This document shows, piece by piece, positions 1-7,229 of a stretch of DNA of 39,762 bases. Origin of the DNA: Thermoanaerobacter sp. A7A. GTDB lineage: Bacteria > Bacillota > Thermoanaerobacteria > Thermoanaerobacterales > Thermoanaerobacteraceae. The notes beneath the pieces are model-generated. The model was not told the origin of the DNA, searched no databases, and was given only the letters and a program-made list of their open reading frames with translations. Position numbers and translations under genes: made by a program. The stretch spans positions 1 to 39,762 of the forward strand of contig NZ_AVAF01000119.1 in assembly GCF_000445185.1 (NCBI RefSeq), in the 5' to 3' direction. How positions within the stretch are numbered: the stretch's first letter is position 1; each line of letters starts with the position of its first letter.

Positions 1-37
1 ACTTTCACCGCCTAGTTATCGCCCATGCCGGGCGCAC
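1..37 (-). mobile_element. 5' end of a group IIC intron (cut by the window edge)
   Basis: Read on the minus strand from 37, the sequence begins GTGCGCCCGGCATGGGCG, the 5' signature (GUGYG followed by the domain I start) of bacterial group IIC introns such as the Oceanobacillus iheyensis intron. It continues to an AGGCGGTGAAAGT-like segment, matching the next conserved block of that class. The intron begins one base after the groES-like gene's terminator stem (39-77), and insertion immediately 3' of terminator hairpins is the hallmark of class C introns. Only 37 nt are visible, so neither the ribozyme core nor a reverse transcriptase can be confirmed. Confidence 0.75.
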
Positions 38-38
38 A

Positions 39-77
39 TATAAGAAGTCGGGACTTCAATTTCCCCGACTTCTTATA
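39..77 (-). terminator. Rho-independent terminator stem of the groES-like gene
   Basis: A perfect 14-bp inverted repeat (39-52 with 64-77) overlaps the stop codon of the groES-like gene. Only a single T follows the stem on the minus strand before the intron begins at 37, so the original T-tract appears to have been displaced by the insertion. Confidence 0.75.
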
Positions 78-357
78 TTTCGTCAACTTCCACAAACTTA
101 GCCAGTATGTCATCTACTGGAATTATGAGATATTCCTCTCCCTCGTGTTTTATCTTCGTACCTGAAAACTCTTTATATATAACCCTATCCCCTACAGCAA
201 GCTCATCGGAGGCACCAGCTGCAAGAGCTTCAATTACTCCCTGATTTAATTTTTCTTCAGCAGTCTTGGGAATTATTACTCCGCCTATCTTTTTCTCTTC
301 AGGCTCTTTTTCCAATTTAATAAGTGCATGGCCATTTATAGGTTGTATTTTTGTCAT
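73..357 (-). CDS. groES: GroES-like co-chaperonin (Cpn10 family)
   Basis: A 94-aa protein of normal Cpn10 length. The N-terminus reads INGHALIKLEKEPEEKKIGG followed by VIIPKTAEEK, matching the family's GDRVVVK...GGIVLPDTAKEK pattern including the mobile loop that binds GroEL. The middle AVGDRVIYKEFSGTKIKHEG and the C-terminal EEYLIIPVDDILA also fit. The sequence is more divergent than a main GroES, and no groEL follows, because the next sequence is a terminator and then a group II intron. It is therefore probably a second, orphan co-chaperonin. ATG start at 357 behind AAAGGAGAAGGAG. Role inferred from the family: cap of a GroEL ring in the cytoplasm. Confidence 0.85.
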   Translation of the reverse strand: MTKIQPINGHALIKLEKEPEEKKIGGVIIPKTAEEKLNQGVIEALAAGASDELAVGDRVIYKEFSGTKIKHEGEEYLIIPVDDILAKFVEVDEI

Positions 358-409
358 AACTCCTTCTCCTTTCTTTTATTATTTTTTACCGCACATTATT
401 ACATTATTT

Positions 410-439
410 ATTATACCTCACTTATAAGAAAAGGTACAA
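410..439 (-). promoter_or_regulatory. Sigma-A promoter of the groES-like gene
   Basis: On the minus strand TTGTAC (434-439), 18 bp, then TATAAT (410-415), about 50 bp before the ATG. No CIRCE-type inverted repeat (TTAGCACTC...GAGTGCTAA) is visible here, so this copy is probably not under HrcA. Confidence 0.6.
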
Positions 440-449
440 GAACAAAAAC

Positions 450-1034
450 TTATTGTTCAGTAATTCCCAGCAATCTATTAAGCTTAGCTTTATCAAACCC
501 TACTACAATTGTGCCATCAATATCCGTCTGAGGCACACCTCTTTGGCCACTCCGCCTTACTAATTCTGCTGCCGCACTTGGATTTTTGCTCACGTCTACT
601 TCTCTAAAAGGTATGTTATGCTGTCTTAAATATGCCTTTGTAGCATTGCACCAGGGGCAAGAGGGAGTGGTGTAAACAGTCACTCTGTGGGCCTTTTGAC
701 CTTTCCCATCAGAAGCTTTTGAAGGAGCGACAACTAAAAGTTTTTCATAATATTCTTTGCTTTGAAGTCCAAATACAAACTGCCAGGGCTCTTTATCCTT
801 GAAAAGTATCACTGAAGGCACTACTTTGATTCCATATTGTGGATGAATATCTCTTATCTCAGAAGCATTTACTACATAAACGGGCACTTTAGGATTGTCT
901 TCACTGAATTTCTTCATGACCTCTAAAGCTTCAAGACTCTTTTGTGAAGAATTAGAATAAAACATTAGCATAAAAAATTCTTCTTTATTTTTTACTTCTT
1001 CAAAGTGCTGAGTATCCTTTATAAACTCTAACAT
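450..1034 (-). CDS. Two-domain thioredoxin-like/glutaredoxin protein
   Basis: About 194 aa. The C-terminal half (from about residue 115) is a glutaredoxin: TVYTTPSCPWCNATKAYLR carries the CPWC active site, RGVPQTDIDG the cis-proline, and VVGFDKAKLNRLLG the usual end. The N-terminal half has the thioredoxin fold pattern, with the cis-proline in VKVVPSVILFK-like context, but where CxxC should be it reads FYSNSSQKS, so this domain is redox-dead and probably structural or substrate-binding. ATG at 1034 is preferred over the TTG one codon upstream because GAGGTG sits 5 bp before it. Likely a cytoplasmic disulfide or mixed-disulfide reductase; substrate unknown. Confidence 0.8.
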   Translation of the reverse strand: MLEFIKDTQHFEEVKNKEEFFMLMFYSNSSQKSLEALEVMKKFSEDNPKVPVYVVNASEIRDIHPQYGIKVVPSVILFKDKEPWQFVFGLQSKEYYEKLLVVAPSKASDGKGQKAHRVTVYTTPSCPWCNATKAYLRQHNIPFREVDVSKNPSAAAELVRRSGQRGVPQTDIDGTIVVGFDKAKLNRLLGITEQ

Positions 1035-1248
1035 CAAATCACCTCTTTAAATATTTATGTTAAAAATTTATATAAGCAAAATTGCAATTCCTTTTTATTA
1101 CAAACCGCTATAAACTACGGCTACCCCCCATAAGTATTGGGTCGCAATTTATATTATAAGGAAAACTATTTTAAAAATCAAGATATTTTTAACAATCCTC
1201 TTTATTGAATTAAGTAAGAGCCTCTCTGCTTTTAGAATGACAGATAAA

Positions 1249-1273
1249 AACTCCCCTTAGTTAAAGGAGAGTT
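1249..1273 (-). terminator. Terminator of the radical SAM gene
   Basis: 10-bp stem with one mismatch (1249-1258 with 1264-1273) followed by TTTTT on the minus strand. It includes the stop codon of the upstream gene. Confidence 0.8.
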
Positions 1274-2255
1274 TGTTTAATAAATACACTTTTTCCTTTT
1301 CAATATATTTTATTACTTCTCTATAAACAAATTCCTCAAAATATTCTGCCTCTTTATAGGTAAATATTCCATCTTTCAAAACCGTATCATAGCAAAATAT
1401 TGGAGAATATTCTTTTAATTTTTCTATTTTTTTAGCTTGCTCCTTTACCATTCTAAAAGCTCCAATATTGACATCTTGTATACCTTCTTTAGGTATTTTT
1501 GAAAAAACATATTCCACAAAATTTTTATATATTTTTTCAAATCCTTCTATATACATCACTGGTTCAATAGAAATTCTAACTTTTAAACCCTTTGATATGG
1601 CCCTTTTTATGCTTTCTATTCTTTTACTGAGAGAAGGTGTTAGTTTTTCATATTTATCGATGACCGGTTGTGGCAACAATGTCCATGCGAAAATTACATT
1701 AGAAGGTATGTCGATAAATTCTACGGAAGAAAAATTGGCGCTTTTTGTTCGTATTTCTATTACAAGGTTTTTATTCCCTTTGGCATATTCAATCCACTGT
1801 TTAGTAAAGCCTGTAAGGTATTCTAAAGCAAGTAAATCCGTCTCATAGGATATGCTTAAATAGACCTTCTGGTCTTGTGTAAGTTTATCTATTTCTTTAA
1901 AATAGTCCTCAATATTCACAAAAATAACAAGATGTCCTGAAGGGTACATACCCTGTAAATAGCAATAATCACAATCATAAATACAATTGAATATATTTGA
2001 TGTATGGTAAAAATTGATATTTCCAAAGTCTTCACAAAGCTTAGAACCTTTATATATAAAATCATATCTTTTTTGGGCCAATATAAGATTTTGCCTTTCT
2101 TTTTGTATAAGGTAGTTTTGATTAGGTCTATTGAAAACCTCACTATATCTGTCAATAAGCACTACTTTACTTTTAGGAAATTTCTTTAAAATATTTTGCG
2201 TTATAGGATTAGGAAGTACCTCCTTCTCAGCGTAAATGTGAGAGAATTTTTTCAA
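1257..2255 (-). CDS. Spore photoproduct lyase-like radical SAM protein
   Basis: 332 aa, about the size of SplB. The radical SAM cluster motif is C91-IYD-C95-DY-C98 followed by YLQGMY, matching the CxxxCxxCYLQ of spore photoproduct lyase. The region TDLLALEYLT aligns with SplB's SDIVGIDHLT, but the hydrogen-donor cysteine just before it in SplB (Cys141 in B. subtilis) is Tyr137 here by my alignment. It is therefore in the SPL family (AdoMet cleavage on a 4Fe-4S cluster) but may not do canonical thymine-dimer repair. TTG start at 2255, supported by homologous N-terminal pattern (YAEKEVLPNPI). It overlaps the upstream nucleosidase by 29 bp, so the two are translationally coupled. Confidence 0.8.
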   Translation of the reverse strand: MKKFSHIYAEKEVLPNPITQNILKKFPKSKVVLIDRYSEVFNRPNQNYLIQKERQNLILAQKRYDFIYKGSKLCEDFGNINFYHTSNIFNCIYDCDYCYLQGMYPSGHLVIFVNIEDYFKEIDKLTQDQKVYLSISYETDLLALEYLTGFTKQWIEYAKGNKNLVIEIRTKSANFSSVEFIDIPSNVIFAWTLLPQPVIDKYEKLTPSLSKRIESIKRAISKGLKVRISIEPVMYIEGFEKIYKNFVEYVFSKIPKEGIQDVNIGAFRMVKEQAKKIEKLKEYSPIFCYDTVLKDGIFTYKEAEYFEEFVYREVIKYIEKEKVYLLNKLSFN

Positions 2256-3045
2256 AGGCCTTCTTCCTTTCTTCTTTATTATTTACCTGTACATCATAAA
2301 AGTTTTTTAAAAAATCTATACCTTCACTTTTTCTAACCTTATAATGTAGACAAGCTTTATAAAAAATTTGCCTTTGACTTACCGTAAGTTTTAGCTTTTG
2401 TGAAAAAAAATTTATAATTTCTTTTTCATAAAAGGAAAATATTTCCCTGGTTTTAAAATTATTTTTCAATATTTTAATAAATTCATCTATTTCCTTTAAC
2501 TTGTTTTTTATTAACTCATAAATTTTATCTTTAGACACATCCTCGAAATCTGTCCTATCAGAAACAATTTTTAAAATATAAATTCTGTGGGTTTCAAAAA
2601 ATTTAGAAGCTGCTTGATAAAAACCGCTGGCTTCCATATCACAAAGTCTTGCTGTCATCAAACCTTTTTCTTTTACTATATAGTTAAAAGTCTCTATATC
2701 GCTTTCTTCAAAAGGATGATTTACCAAGATATCAGGTATATAATTTTTCTGAGTTTCATTGTCTACAATTTTGTTAATAAGGTATATGTTCCCTATTTTT
2801 TCATCAATATCTTTCGAACCACATACACCAAGGTTTATTATAAAGCTTTGTGGATCCCACAAATATCGAGTTGCCGCATGAGAAACAGCTATACTGCTAT
2901 TTATTTTGCCCACTCCTGTTACTACCAACGTTATTTCTTCATTTTTAAAAACTTGAAAATATCGATTTTCTACATCTTTTTTTAAGCCAAAATATTCAAT
3001 TAGAGGTTTTGCCTCAATATATAAAGCGGTTGCGATAAAGACCAT
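2227..3045 (-). CDS. MTA/SAH nucleosidase-like protein (PNP/UDP family)
   Basis: 272 aa. The N-terminal 200 residues carry nucleoside phosphorylase/nucleosidase motifs: ALYIEAKPLI, VTGVGKINSSIA, NLGVCGS, CDMEASGFYQAA (the ribose-binding Met-Glu) and KIVSDRTD (the catalytic Asp). About 70 extra C-terminal residues are helical and lysine-rich. Start at ATG 3045 is chosen because GAGGTG precedes it by 5 bp, although the frame is open upstream into a coiled-coil gene. It overlaps the radical SAM gene; a plausible job, by inference, is hydrolysis of 5'-deoxyadenosine or other AdoMet-derived nucleosides made by that enzyme. Confidence 0.8.
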   Translation of the reverse strand: MVFIATALYIEAKPLIEYFGLKKDVENRYFQVFKNEEITLVVTGVGKINSSIAVSHAATRYLWDPQSFIINLGVCGSKDIDEKIGNIYLINKIVDNETQKNYIPDILVNHPFEESDIETFNYIVKEKGLMTARLCDMEASGFYQAASKFFETHRIYILKIVSDRTDFEDVSKDKIYELIKNKLKEIDEFIKILKNNFKTREIFSFYEKEIINFFSQKLKLTVSQRQIFYKACLHYKVRKSEGIDFLKNFYDVQVNNKEERKKAFEKILSHLR

Positions 3046-3070
3046 CTTAGCACCTCTTTCAAGAACATAT

Positions 3071-3108
3071 AAAATTTGTGTCAAGAGAACTCTCTTGACA
3101 CAAATTTT
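3071..3108. terminator. Perfect 18-bp inverted repeat (bidirectional hairpin)
   Basis: 3071-3088 and 3091-3108 are exact reverse complements around a 2-bp centre, with A-rich left and T-rich right ends, as in a bidirectional terminator. It lies between the coiled-coil gene and the nucleosidase, yet both are in one open frame through it. Confidence 0.7.
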
Positions 3109-3642
3109 TATAACCCCACTTTTTCTAATAAAAGCCTCACATCTGCTTCTCTTTTCTAATATATGGTTATTTAAAGCCTCAAATTTCTTGTCAATCCGCT
3201 TAAATTGGAAGTTTATCTCAGTCAAAGATTCTGTATTTCTAGCTACTTGTTCAAAGGTGCTTGTAACAACACTTTCAATTTTATCTATTCTTTGCTCAAC
3301 TTTATCTAACCTTTTTTCAAAGTTATCCATCTTTATCTCGAAATTATCCAGCCTTACTTCAAAATTTCCCAACTTTCGCTCAAAACTACCCATCTTCTGT
3401 TCGAAATTATCCATTCTTTGTTCAAAGTTATGCATTCTTTGTTCAAAACTATCCATTCTTTGTTCAAGATTGTCCATCCTCTGCTCAAAGCTATCCATTC
3501 TTTGTTCTAATTTGTCTATCCTTTTTTCAAACTCAGTAAATTTAACTTCTAACCTGTCAATGCGGTTTTCTAAATTCTCAAGCCCTGTGTCAATACTGTT
3601 AAGTCTTTCTAATACAAGGTTTAATAATTCTTCACTTGACAC
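3108..3642 (-). CDS. Heptad-repeat coiled-coil protein
   Basis: Starts with GTG at 3642 behind GGGGGAG. Residues 27-124 are 14 uninterrupted heptads of the form R-[ML/I]-D-x-[F/L]-E-Q (for example RMDSFEQ, RMDNLEQ), predicting a long parallel coiled coil. Residues 125-178 are less regular. No membrane segment or catalytic domain is visible; function unknown. As written the frame does not stop at 3108 but reads through the hairpin into the nucleosidase (open to 2227). One G fewer in the GGGG run at 3114-3117 would give a TAA at 3108-3110, exactly at the hairpin edge. The 3' end is therefore my inference. Confidence 0.65.
3271..3564 (-). repeat. 21-bp tandem repeats encoding 14 heptads
   Basis: Imperfect 21-bp units (for example TTCAAAACTATCCATTCTTT on the plus strand) recur in register with the protein heptads. 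Such repeats expand and contract by slippage. Confidence 0.8.
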
Positions 3643-3656
3643 AAAAAGCTCCCCCT

Positions 3657-4877
3657 TTATTCTTTAATGACAAGCCTGTGATACTCTTTTTTGCCCTTTC
3701 TTATTAAAATGCTATTATCTTTTATCATATCATCTTTTATATATTCATCAATGCTTTCAACTTTTTCATTGTTTATATACAGTCCACCTTGTTGAACGAG
3801 CCTTCTACCCTCACTCTTTGAAGGTATTATCTTTGCTTCAAAAAGCACATCTAAAATTTTTTTACCTAAAACATCAGAAGAGACAGTAACAGAAGGCACA
3901 TTATCTAAATCTCCACCACTTTCAAATAAAGCCTCTGCCGCCTTTTGGGCTTTTATAGCCTCTTCCTCTCCGTGTATAAGTTTCGTGACCTCATATGCCA
4001 ATATTTTTTTCGCCTCGTTTATCTCTTTATCTTTTAATGCCCCTAATCTTCTCACTTCATCCATAGGCAAGAAAGTGAGAAGTGCCAGGGCCTTTTCCAC
4101 ATCCGCATCAGCTATATTTCTCCAGTATTGATAGAATTCATAAGGAGAAGTCTTATTCGGGTCAAGCCACACTGCTCCCTTTTGTGTTTTTCCCATTTTC
4201 TTCCCTTCACTGGTTGTAAGTAAAGTAAATGTCATACCATAAGCCTGTTTACCTTCTTTTTTTCGTATAAGCTCTATGCCAGCAATAATATTAGACCATT
4301 GATCGTCTCCGCCCATTTGCATTACGCAATTGTATCTTCTGTTTAATTCAAGAAAATCATAAGCCTGCATCAGCATGTAGTTAAACTCTAAAAAGGAAAG
4401 GCCTCTTTCTAATCGGGACTTAAAGCATTCCGCTGTAAGCATTCTATTTACAGAAAAATGAACCCCTATATCTCTTAAAAATTCAATATAGTTTAAGTTT
4501 AAAAGCCAGTCAGCATTATTTGCCATGATGGCTTTGCCATTCGAAAAATCAATGAGTCTTTGCATCTGCTTTTTAAAAGCTTCAGCATTTCTATCTATTT
4601 CTTCTTTAGTCAACATCTTTCTCATATCAGTCCTGCCGCTTGGGTCTCCTACCATCGCTGTGCCACCGCCTATTAACACAATAGGCCTGTGGCCTGCTTT
4701 TTGCATGTGAGACATCACCATAATTTGAAGAAAATGTCCCACATGTAAGCTATCAGCAGTAGGATCAAAGCCTATGTAAAAAGTAATTTTTTCTTTTTCT
4801 AAAAGTTCTCGTATTTCCTCTTCATGAGTCATTTGCTGAATATATCCTCTTTCTTGCAAAACGTCAAGTACAGACAC
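3657..4877 (-). CDS. tyrS: Tyrosyl-tRNA synthetase
   Basis: 406 aa, the usual bacterial length. The class I signature is HVGH at residues 45-48, the KMSKS loop is KMGKT at 227-231, the tyrosine pocket includes YIGFDPT and [10 protein letters not shown], and residues from about 340 form the S4 RNA-binding domain. It charges tRNA-Tyr with tyrosine in the cytoplasm. GTG start at 4877 behind GGAGGT. A consensus promoter lies directly upstream and the leader is too short for a T-box, unlike many Firmicute tyrS genes. Confidence 0.97.
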   Translation of the reverse strand: MSVLDVLQERGYIQQMTHEEEIRELLEKEKITFYIGFDPTADSLHVGHFLQIMVMSHMQKAGHRPIVLIGGGTAMVGDPSGRTDMRKMLTKEEIDRNAEAFKKQMQRLIDFSNGKAIMANNADWLLNLNYIEFLRDIGVHFSVNRMLTAECFKSRLERGLSFLEFNYMLMQAYDFLELNRRYNCVMQMGGDDQWSNIIAGIELIRKKEGKQAYGMTFTLLTTSEGKKMGKTQKGAVWLDPNKTSPYEFYQYWRNIADADVEKALALLTFLPMDEVRRLGALKDKEINEAKKILAYEVTKLIHGEEEAIKAQKAAEALFESGGDLDNVPSVTVSSDVLGKKILDVLFEAKIIPSKSEGRRLVQQGGLYINNEKVESIDEYIKDDMIKDNSILIRKGKKEYHRLVIKE

Positions 4878-4907
4878 GATAATACCTCCATCATCTTATT
4901 TTTGTAT

Positions 4908-4936
4908 ATTGTATCAAATGAAAAACATATTTTCAA
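4908..4936 (-). promoter_or_regulatory. Sigma-A promoter of tyrS
   Basis: Minus strand TTGAAA (4931-4936), 17 bp, TACAAT (4908-4913), about 30 bp before the GTG. The short leader rules out a T-box. Confidence 0.7.
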
Positions 4937-4942
4937 ATATTT

Positions 4943-4971
4943 TTGACAATATAATTTTATCACTTTATAAT
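4943..4971 (+). promoter_or_regulatory. Consensus sigma-A promoter of the RlmH paralogue
   Basis: Exact TTGACA (4943-4948), 17 bp, exact TATAAT (4966-4971). It is back-to-back with the tyrS promoter and predicts a start about 30 nt before the ATG. Confidence 0.85.
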
Positions 4972-5005
4972 ATTTACTATCAACAAATAAAAGAGAAGTG
5001 ATTGT

Positions 5006-5407
5006 ATGAATTACAAAGTCTATGCTACAGGTAATAAAATAGAAAAGTTTTATTCTGATGCAATAAAAGAATATCAAAAGAGGCTGAGCCGATTTTGCAA
5101 TATCACTTTTTCAAGCTACAAAAATTCTCAAAAATTACCTTTTCAAGAAACGGATAAATATTACAAAATAGTAATATCACCTGCAGGTAAATCCTTATCT
5201 TCAGAGGAATTGGCAGAAAAAATAAAAGAGTTTGAACTTACTGGAATAACAGATATATTAATAATCATAGGAAATGAAGAAATTCATTGTAATGAGACCA
5301 TAAGCATAAGTAGCATGAAAATGAGTTTAGGTTTGACTTCTACTATTTTCTTTGAACAGTTATATAGGGCATATAAAATTTTAAACAATGAACCTTATCA
5401 CAAGTGA
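5006..5407 (+). CDS. RlmH-related protein (diverged paralogue)
   Basis: 133 aa. It keeps the RlmH frame: [18 protein letters not shown], then a beta-strand ILIIIGN, and the classic C-terminus [13 protein letters not shown]. However, the SAM-binding GGSLGL loop of RlmH (SPOUT knot) is IIGNEEIH here, and the N-terminus lacks the usual KEKEGE region, so catalytic competence is doubtful. It has its own consensus promoter and a GAGAAGTG ribosome site, so it is probably expressed. It faces and overlaps true rlmH by 10 bp. It could be a subfunctionalised rRNA-binding protein or a decaying duplicate. Confidence 0.75.
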   Translation: MNYKVYATGNKIEKFYSDAIKEYQKRLSRFCNITFSSYKNSQKLPFQETDKYYKIVISPAGKSLSSEELAEKIKEFELTGITDILIIIGNEEIHCNETISISSMKMSLGLTSTIFFEQLYRAYKILNNEPYHK

Positions 5408-5865
5408 TTTTTACCATCAAATGCTAAATAAAGCTGTTCTAAAAGTATGAGCCGCATCAATTGATGAGGAAATGTCATTTTAGAAAAAGAAAGATTTAAG
5501 TGAGATTGTTTCTTTATATTTTTCCACAATCCCAACGAGCCACCTATTACAAAGGTCATTTCTCTATAACCAGATTGAAAAGTAGCCTTTATAAATTGGG
5601 AAAATTTATATGAGTCTATTTCTTTTCCTTCTATAGCAAGAGAAACAACAAAGCTTCCTTTTTTTATTTTAGAAAGAATTCTCTCTCCTTCTTTACGCAA
5701 AATCTCCTCTTTTTCTTTTTCACTTAAATTTTGAGGAGCTTTTTCTTCCTCTACTTCTCTAATTTCTATTTCACAATAAGGTCGCAATTTTTTTAAATAA
5801 AAATTTATCCCATTATTTATATAGTTATCCTTTATTTTTCCAACAGCTATTATATGTATTTTCAT
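5398..5865 (-). CDS. rlmH: 23S rRNA (pseudouridine1915-N3)-methyltransferase RlmH
   Basis: 155 aa SPOUT methyltransferase. Motifs: [12 protein letters not shown] at the start, [19 protein letters not shown] (SAM-binding knot) and [21 protein letters not shown]. The usual C-terminal tail RAFKIxxGEPYHK is replaced by LAFDGKNHL, so the last residues that normally contact SAM and rRNA are missing. The start is set at ATG 5865 because GAGGGA precedes it by 7 bp and lies within the upstream in-frame ATG. Last gene of the WalRK-type cluster, as in Bacillus. Confidence 0.88.
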   Translation of the reverse strand: MKIHIIAVGKIKDNYINNGINFYLKKLRPYCEIEIREVEEEKAPQNLSEKEKEEILRKEGERILSKIKKGSFVVSLAIEGKEIDSYKFSQFIKATFQSGYREMTFVIGGSLGLWKNIKKQSHLNLSFSKMTFPHQLMRLILLEQLYLAFDGKNHL

Positions 5866-5882
5866 TATTAAGTCCCTCATTT

Positions 5883-6050
5883 TTAAACTACAAGATATTT
5901 AGGCACATCATCACAAAAATCACATTTATGAGGTACTAGCCAATCAGTAAAAGAAACTTCATCTAATTTGTAAATATCCGGTGGCTGCTCGTACACTTCA
6001 ACAAACTCTTCGATGGCATCTTCTAAATGCTTTTCACACACAACAAACAT
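5883..6050 (-). CDS. CxxH/CxxC small protein (BA_5709-type family)
   Basis: 55 aa. Starts [16 protein letters not shown] with a CxxH motif (C5-E-K-H8) and ends with [10 protein letters not shown] carrying CxxC (C43, C46), a probable metal site made of one histidine and three cysteines. It begins 11 bp from the htrA stop with AGGAGAGG as ribosome site, and ends 17 bp before the rlmH start. Small proteins with this signature are known between htrA and rlmH in Bacillus, so both motif and position agree. Function is unknown. Confidence 0.85.
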   Translation of the reverse strand: MFVVCEKHLEDAIEEFVEVYEQPPDIYKLDEVSFTDWLVPHKCDFCDDVPKYLVV

Positions 6051-6060
6051 AAAACCTCTC

Positions 6061-7164
6061 CTATTCCCCGAGAGTTATAGTAGTATATCCTGTCTTTCCT
6101 GTTACGGTTTTGTACTTGACTTTTATTTTGTCTCCTGGATTTTTTTCATAAATAATACATTTTAAACTTGTCATAGTATTTACAGGTTTTCCGTCTACCT
6201 GCAAAATAATATCACCTTTTCTAATGCCAGCTTTATAAGCAGGACCTTTAGGGTCAATATCTGCCACATATATCCCCTCATATATGTAAACATCTGCGGA
6301 AATGTAGCTGGCAATTTCTTTATCATAGGCAACTATGCCAATATAAGGTGCTTTAAATGTACCAGTTTCTATCACTTTCTTAAGTATAGGCTTTACAATA
6401 TTTATAGGTATAGCAAAGCCCAATCCTTCAGCGGTTGTCACCTTCGCAGTATTTATTCCAATTGCGTAGCCTCGAGAATCCACTAAAGGTCCTCCGCTAT
6501 TTCCTGGATTTATAGAAGCATCTGTCTGTATCAAGTCTTCCATGATTCGCGGTTTTCCATCCTCAGTAATAGGAAGACTTCTATTTAAAGCACTTATTAT
6601 TCCAGAAGTAACCGTCCTTTGAAACCTAAGACCTAAAGGATTTCCAATTGCTATTGCAGTTTGCCCTACCGATATCTTGTCAGAATCTCCCAAAGGTATA
6701 ACTGGCAAATCTTTTGCTTCAATTTTTAATATAGAAAGGTCTAAAACAGGGTCAGTCCACAAAACTTTGCCTGGTAATATACTACCATTGCTTAAATATA
6801 CCTTTATATTTTTGGATTTTTCATTAGCAACATGATTGTTTGTTATAATATAGCCATTTGGATTAACAATAAAACCTGAACCTACACCTTCTACAGCTTT
6901 TTCTATAAAATAATATTCTCTTTGAAATTCTACAGTAGTAATTCCCACAACAGCAGGAGTGTCTTTTTTTGCCACTACTTCCGCTATTGTAGGAGATTCT
7001 TTTGTTGGTATCACTATTTCTGTTCTTATTCCTGAAGAAGGAGGATAAGGTATAGGAATAACTTTACCCCATAAATACTTTGGTGCAATATATACAAATA
7101 CCAAAGAGCTAACCAAAGTAGTTATAATTGCAACAGCAAAAAAACTCTTTAATTGACGCTGCAT
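6061..7164 (-). CDS. htrA: HtrA/DegP-type serine protease with PDZ domain
   Basis: 367 aa. One N-terminal membrane anchor (residues about 7-28), then a trypsin-like domain with the triad H111 (TNNHV), D142 (LDLSIL) and S223 (GNSGGPL), followed by one PDZ domain (about 266-360). It acts on the outer face of the membrane in quality control of exported proteins. Fourth from the end of the Wal cluster, as expected for the yycK/htrC position. Its ATG and GAGGTG lie inside an inverted repeat (7158-7202) that may govern translation. Confidence 0.95.
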   Translation of the reverse strand: MQRQLKSFFAVAIITTLVSSLVFVYIAPKYLWGKVIPIPYPPSSGIRTEIVIPTKESPTIAEVVAKKDTPAVVGITTVEFQREYYFIEKAVEGVGSGFIVNPNGYIITNNHVANEKSKNIKVYLSNGSILPGKVLWTDPVLDLSILKIEAKDLPVIPLGDSDKISVGQTAIAIGNPLGLRFQRTVTSGIISALNRSLPITEDGKPRIMEDLIQTDASINPGNSGGPLVDSRGYAIGINTAKVTTAEGLGFAIPINIVKPILKKVIETGTFKAPYIGIVAYDKEIASYISADVYIYEGIYVADIDPKGPAYKAGIRKGDIILQVDGKPVNTMTSLKCIIYEKNPGDKIKVKYKTVTGKTGYTTITLGE

Positions 7165-7202
7165 AATATCACCTCACTAAATAGGATGAGATATTATGCA
7201 GC
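7158..7202 (-). promoter_or_regulatory. Hairpin enclosing the htrA start region
   Basis: Exact 13-bp inverted repeat (7158-7170 with 7190-7202). On the minus strand the GAGGTG ribosome site lies in the 19-nt loop and the ATG in the 3' arm, so folding would hide the start codon. It could instead act as a weak terminator after murA, but no T-run follows. Confidence 0.6.
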
Positions 7203-7229
7203 ACATTATACGCAAAATTTTATAGCTTT

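Noticed and set aside
410..439. CIRCE element controlling the groES-like gene
   Set aside because: No TTAGCACTC inverted repeat in the upstream region.
1090..1150. Small GC-richer patch with CTACGGCTACCCCCC near 1110
   Set aside because: Looked like part of a riboswitch or element end, but no matching stem partner or known aptamer core; nothing else in 1038-1248.
3095..3667. Open frame on the plus strand rich in S-K-L-S-I-L-C repeats
   Set aside because: It is the complement of the heptad-repeat gene; its regularity comes from the 21-bp repeats and it lacks a ribosome site.
4878..5005. T-box leader for tyrS
   Set aside because: Only about 30 bp separate the promoter from the start codon; no specifier stem or T-box sequence.
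5006..5407. Plus-strand RlmH relative as a random shadow of rlmH
   Set aside because: It overlaps rlmH by only 10 bp, has a consensus promoter and its own family motifs, so it was kept as a gene.
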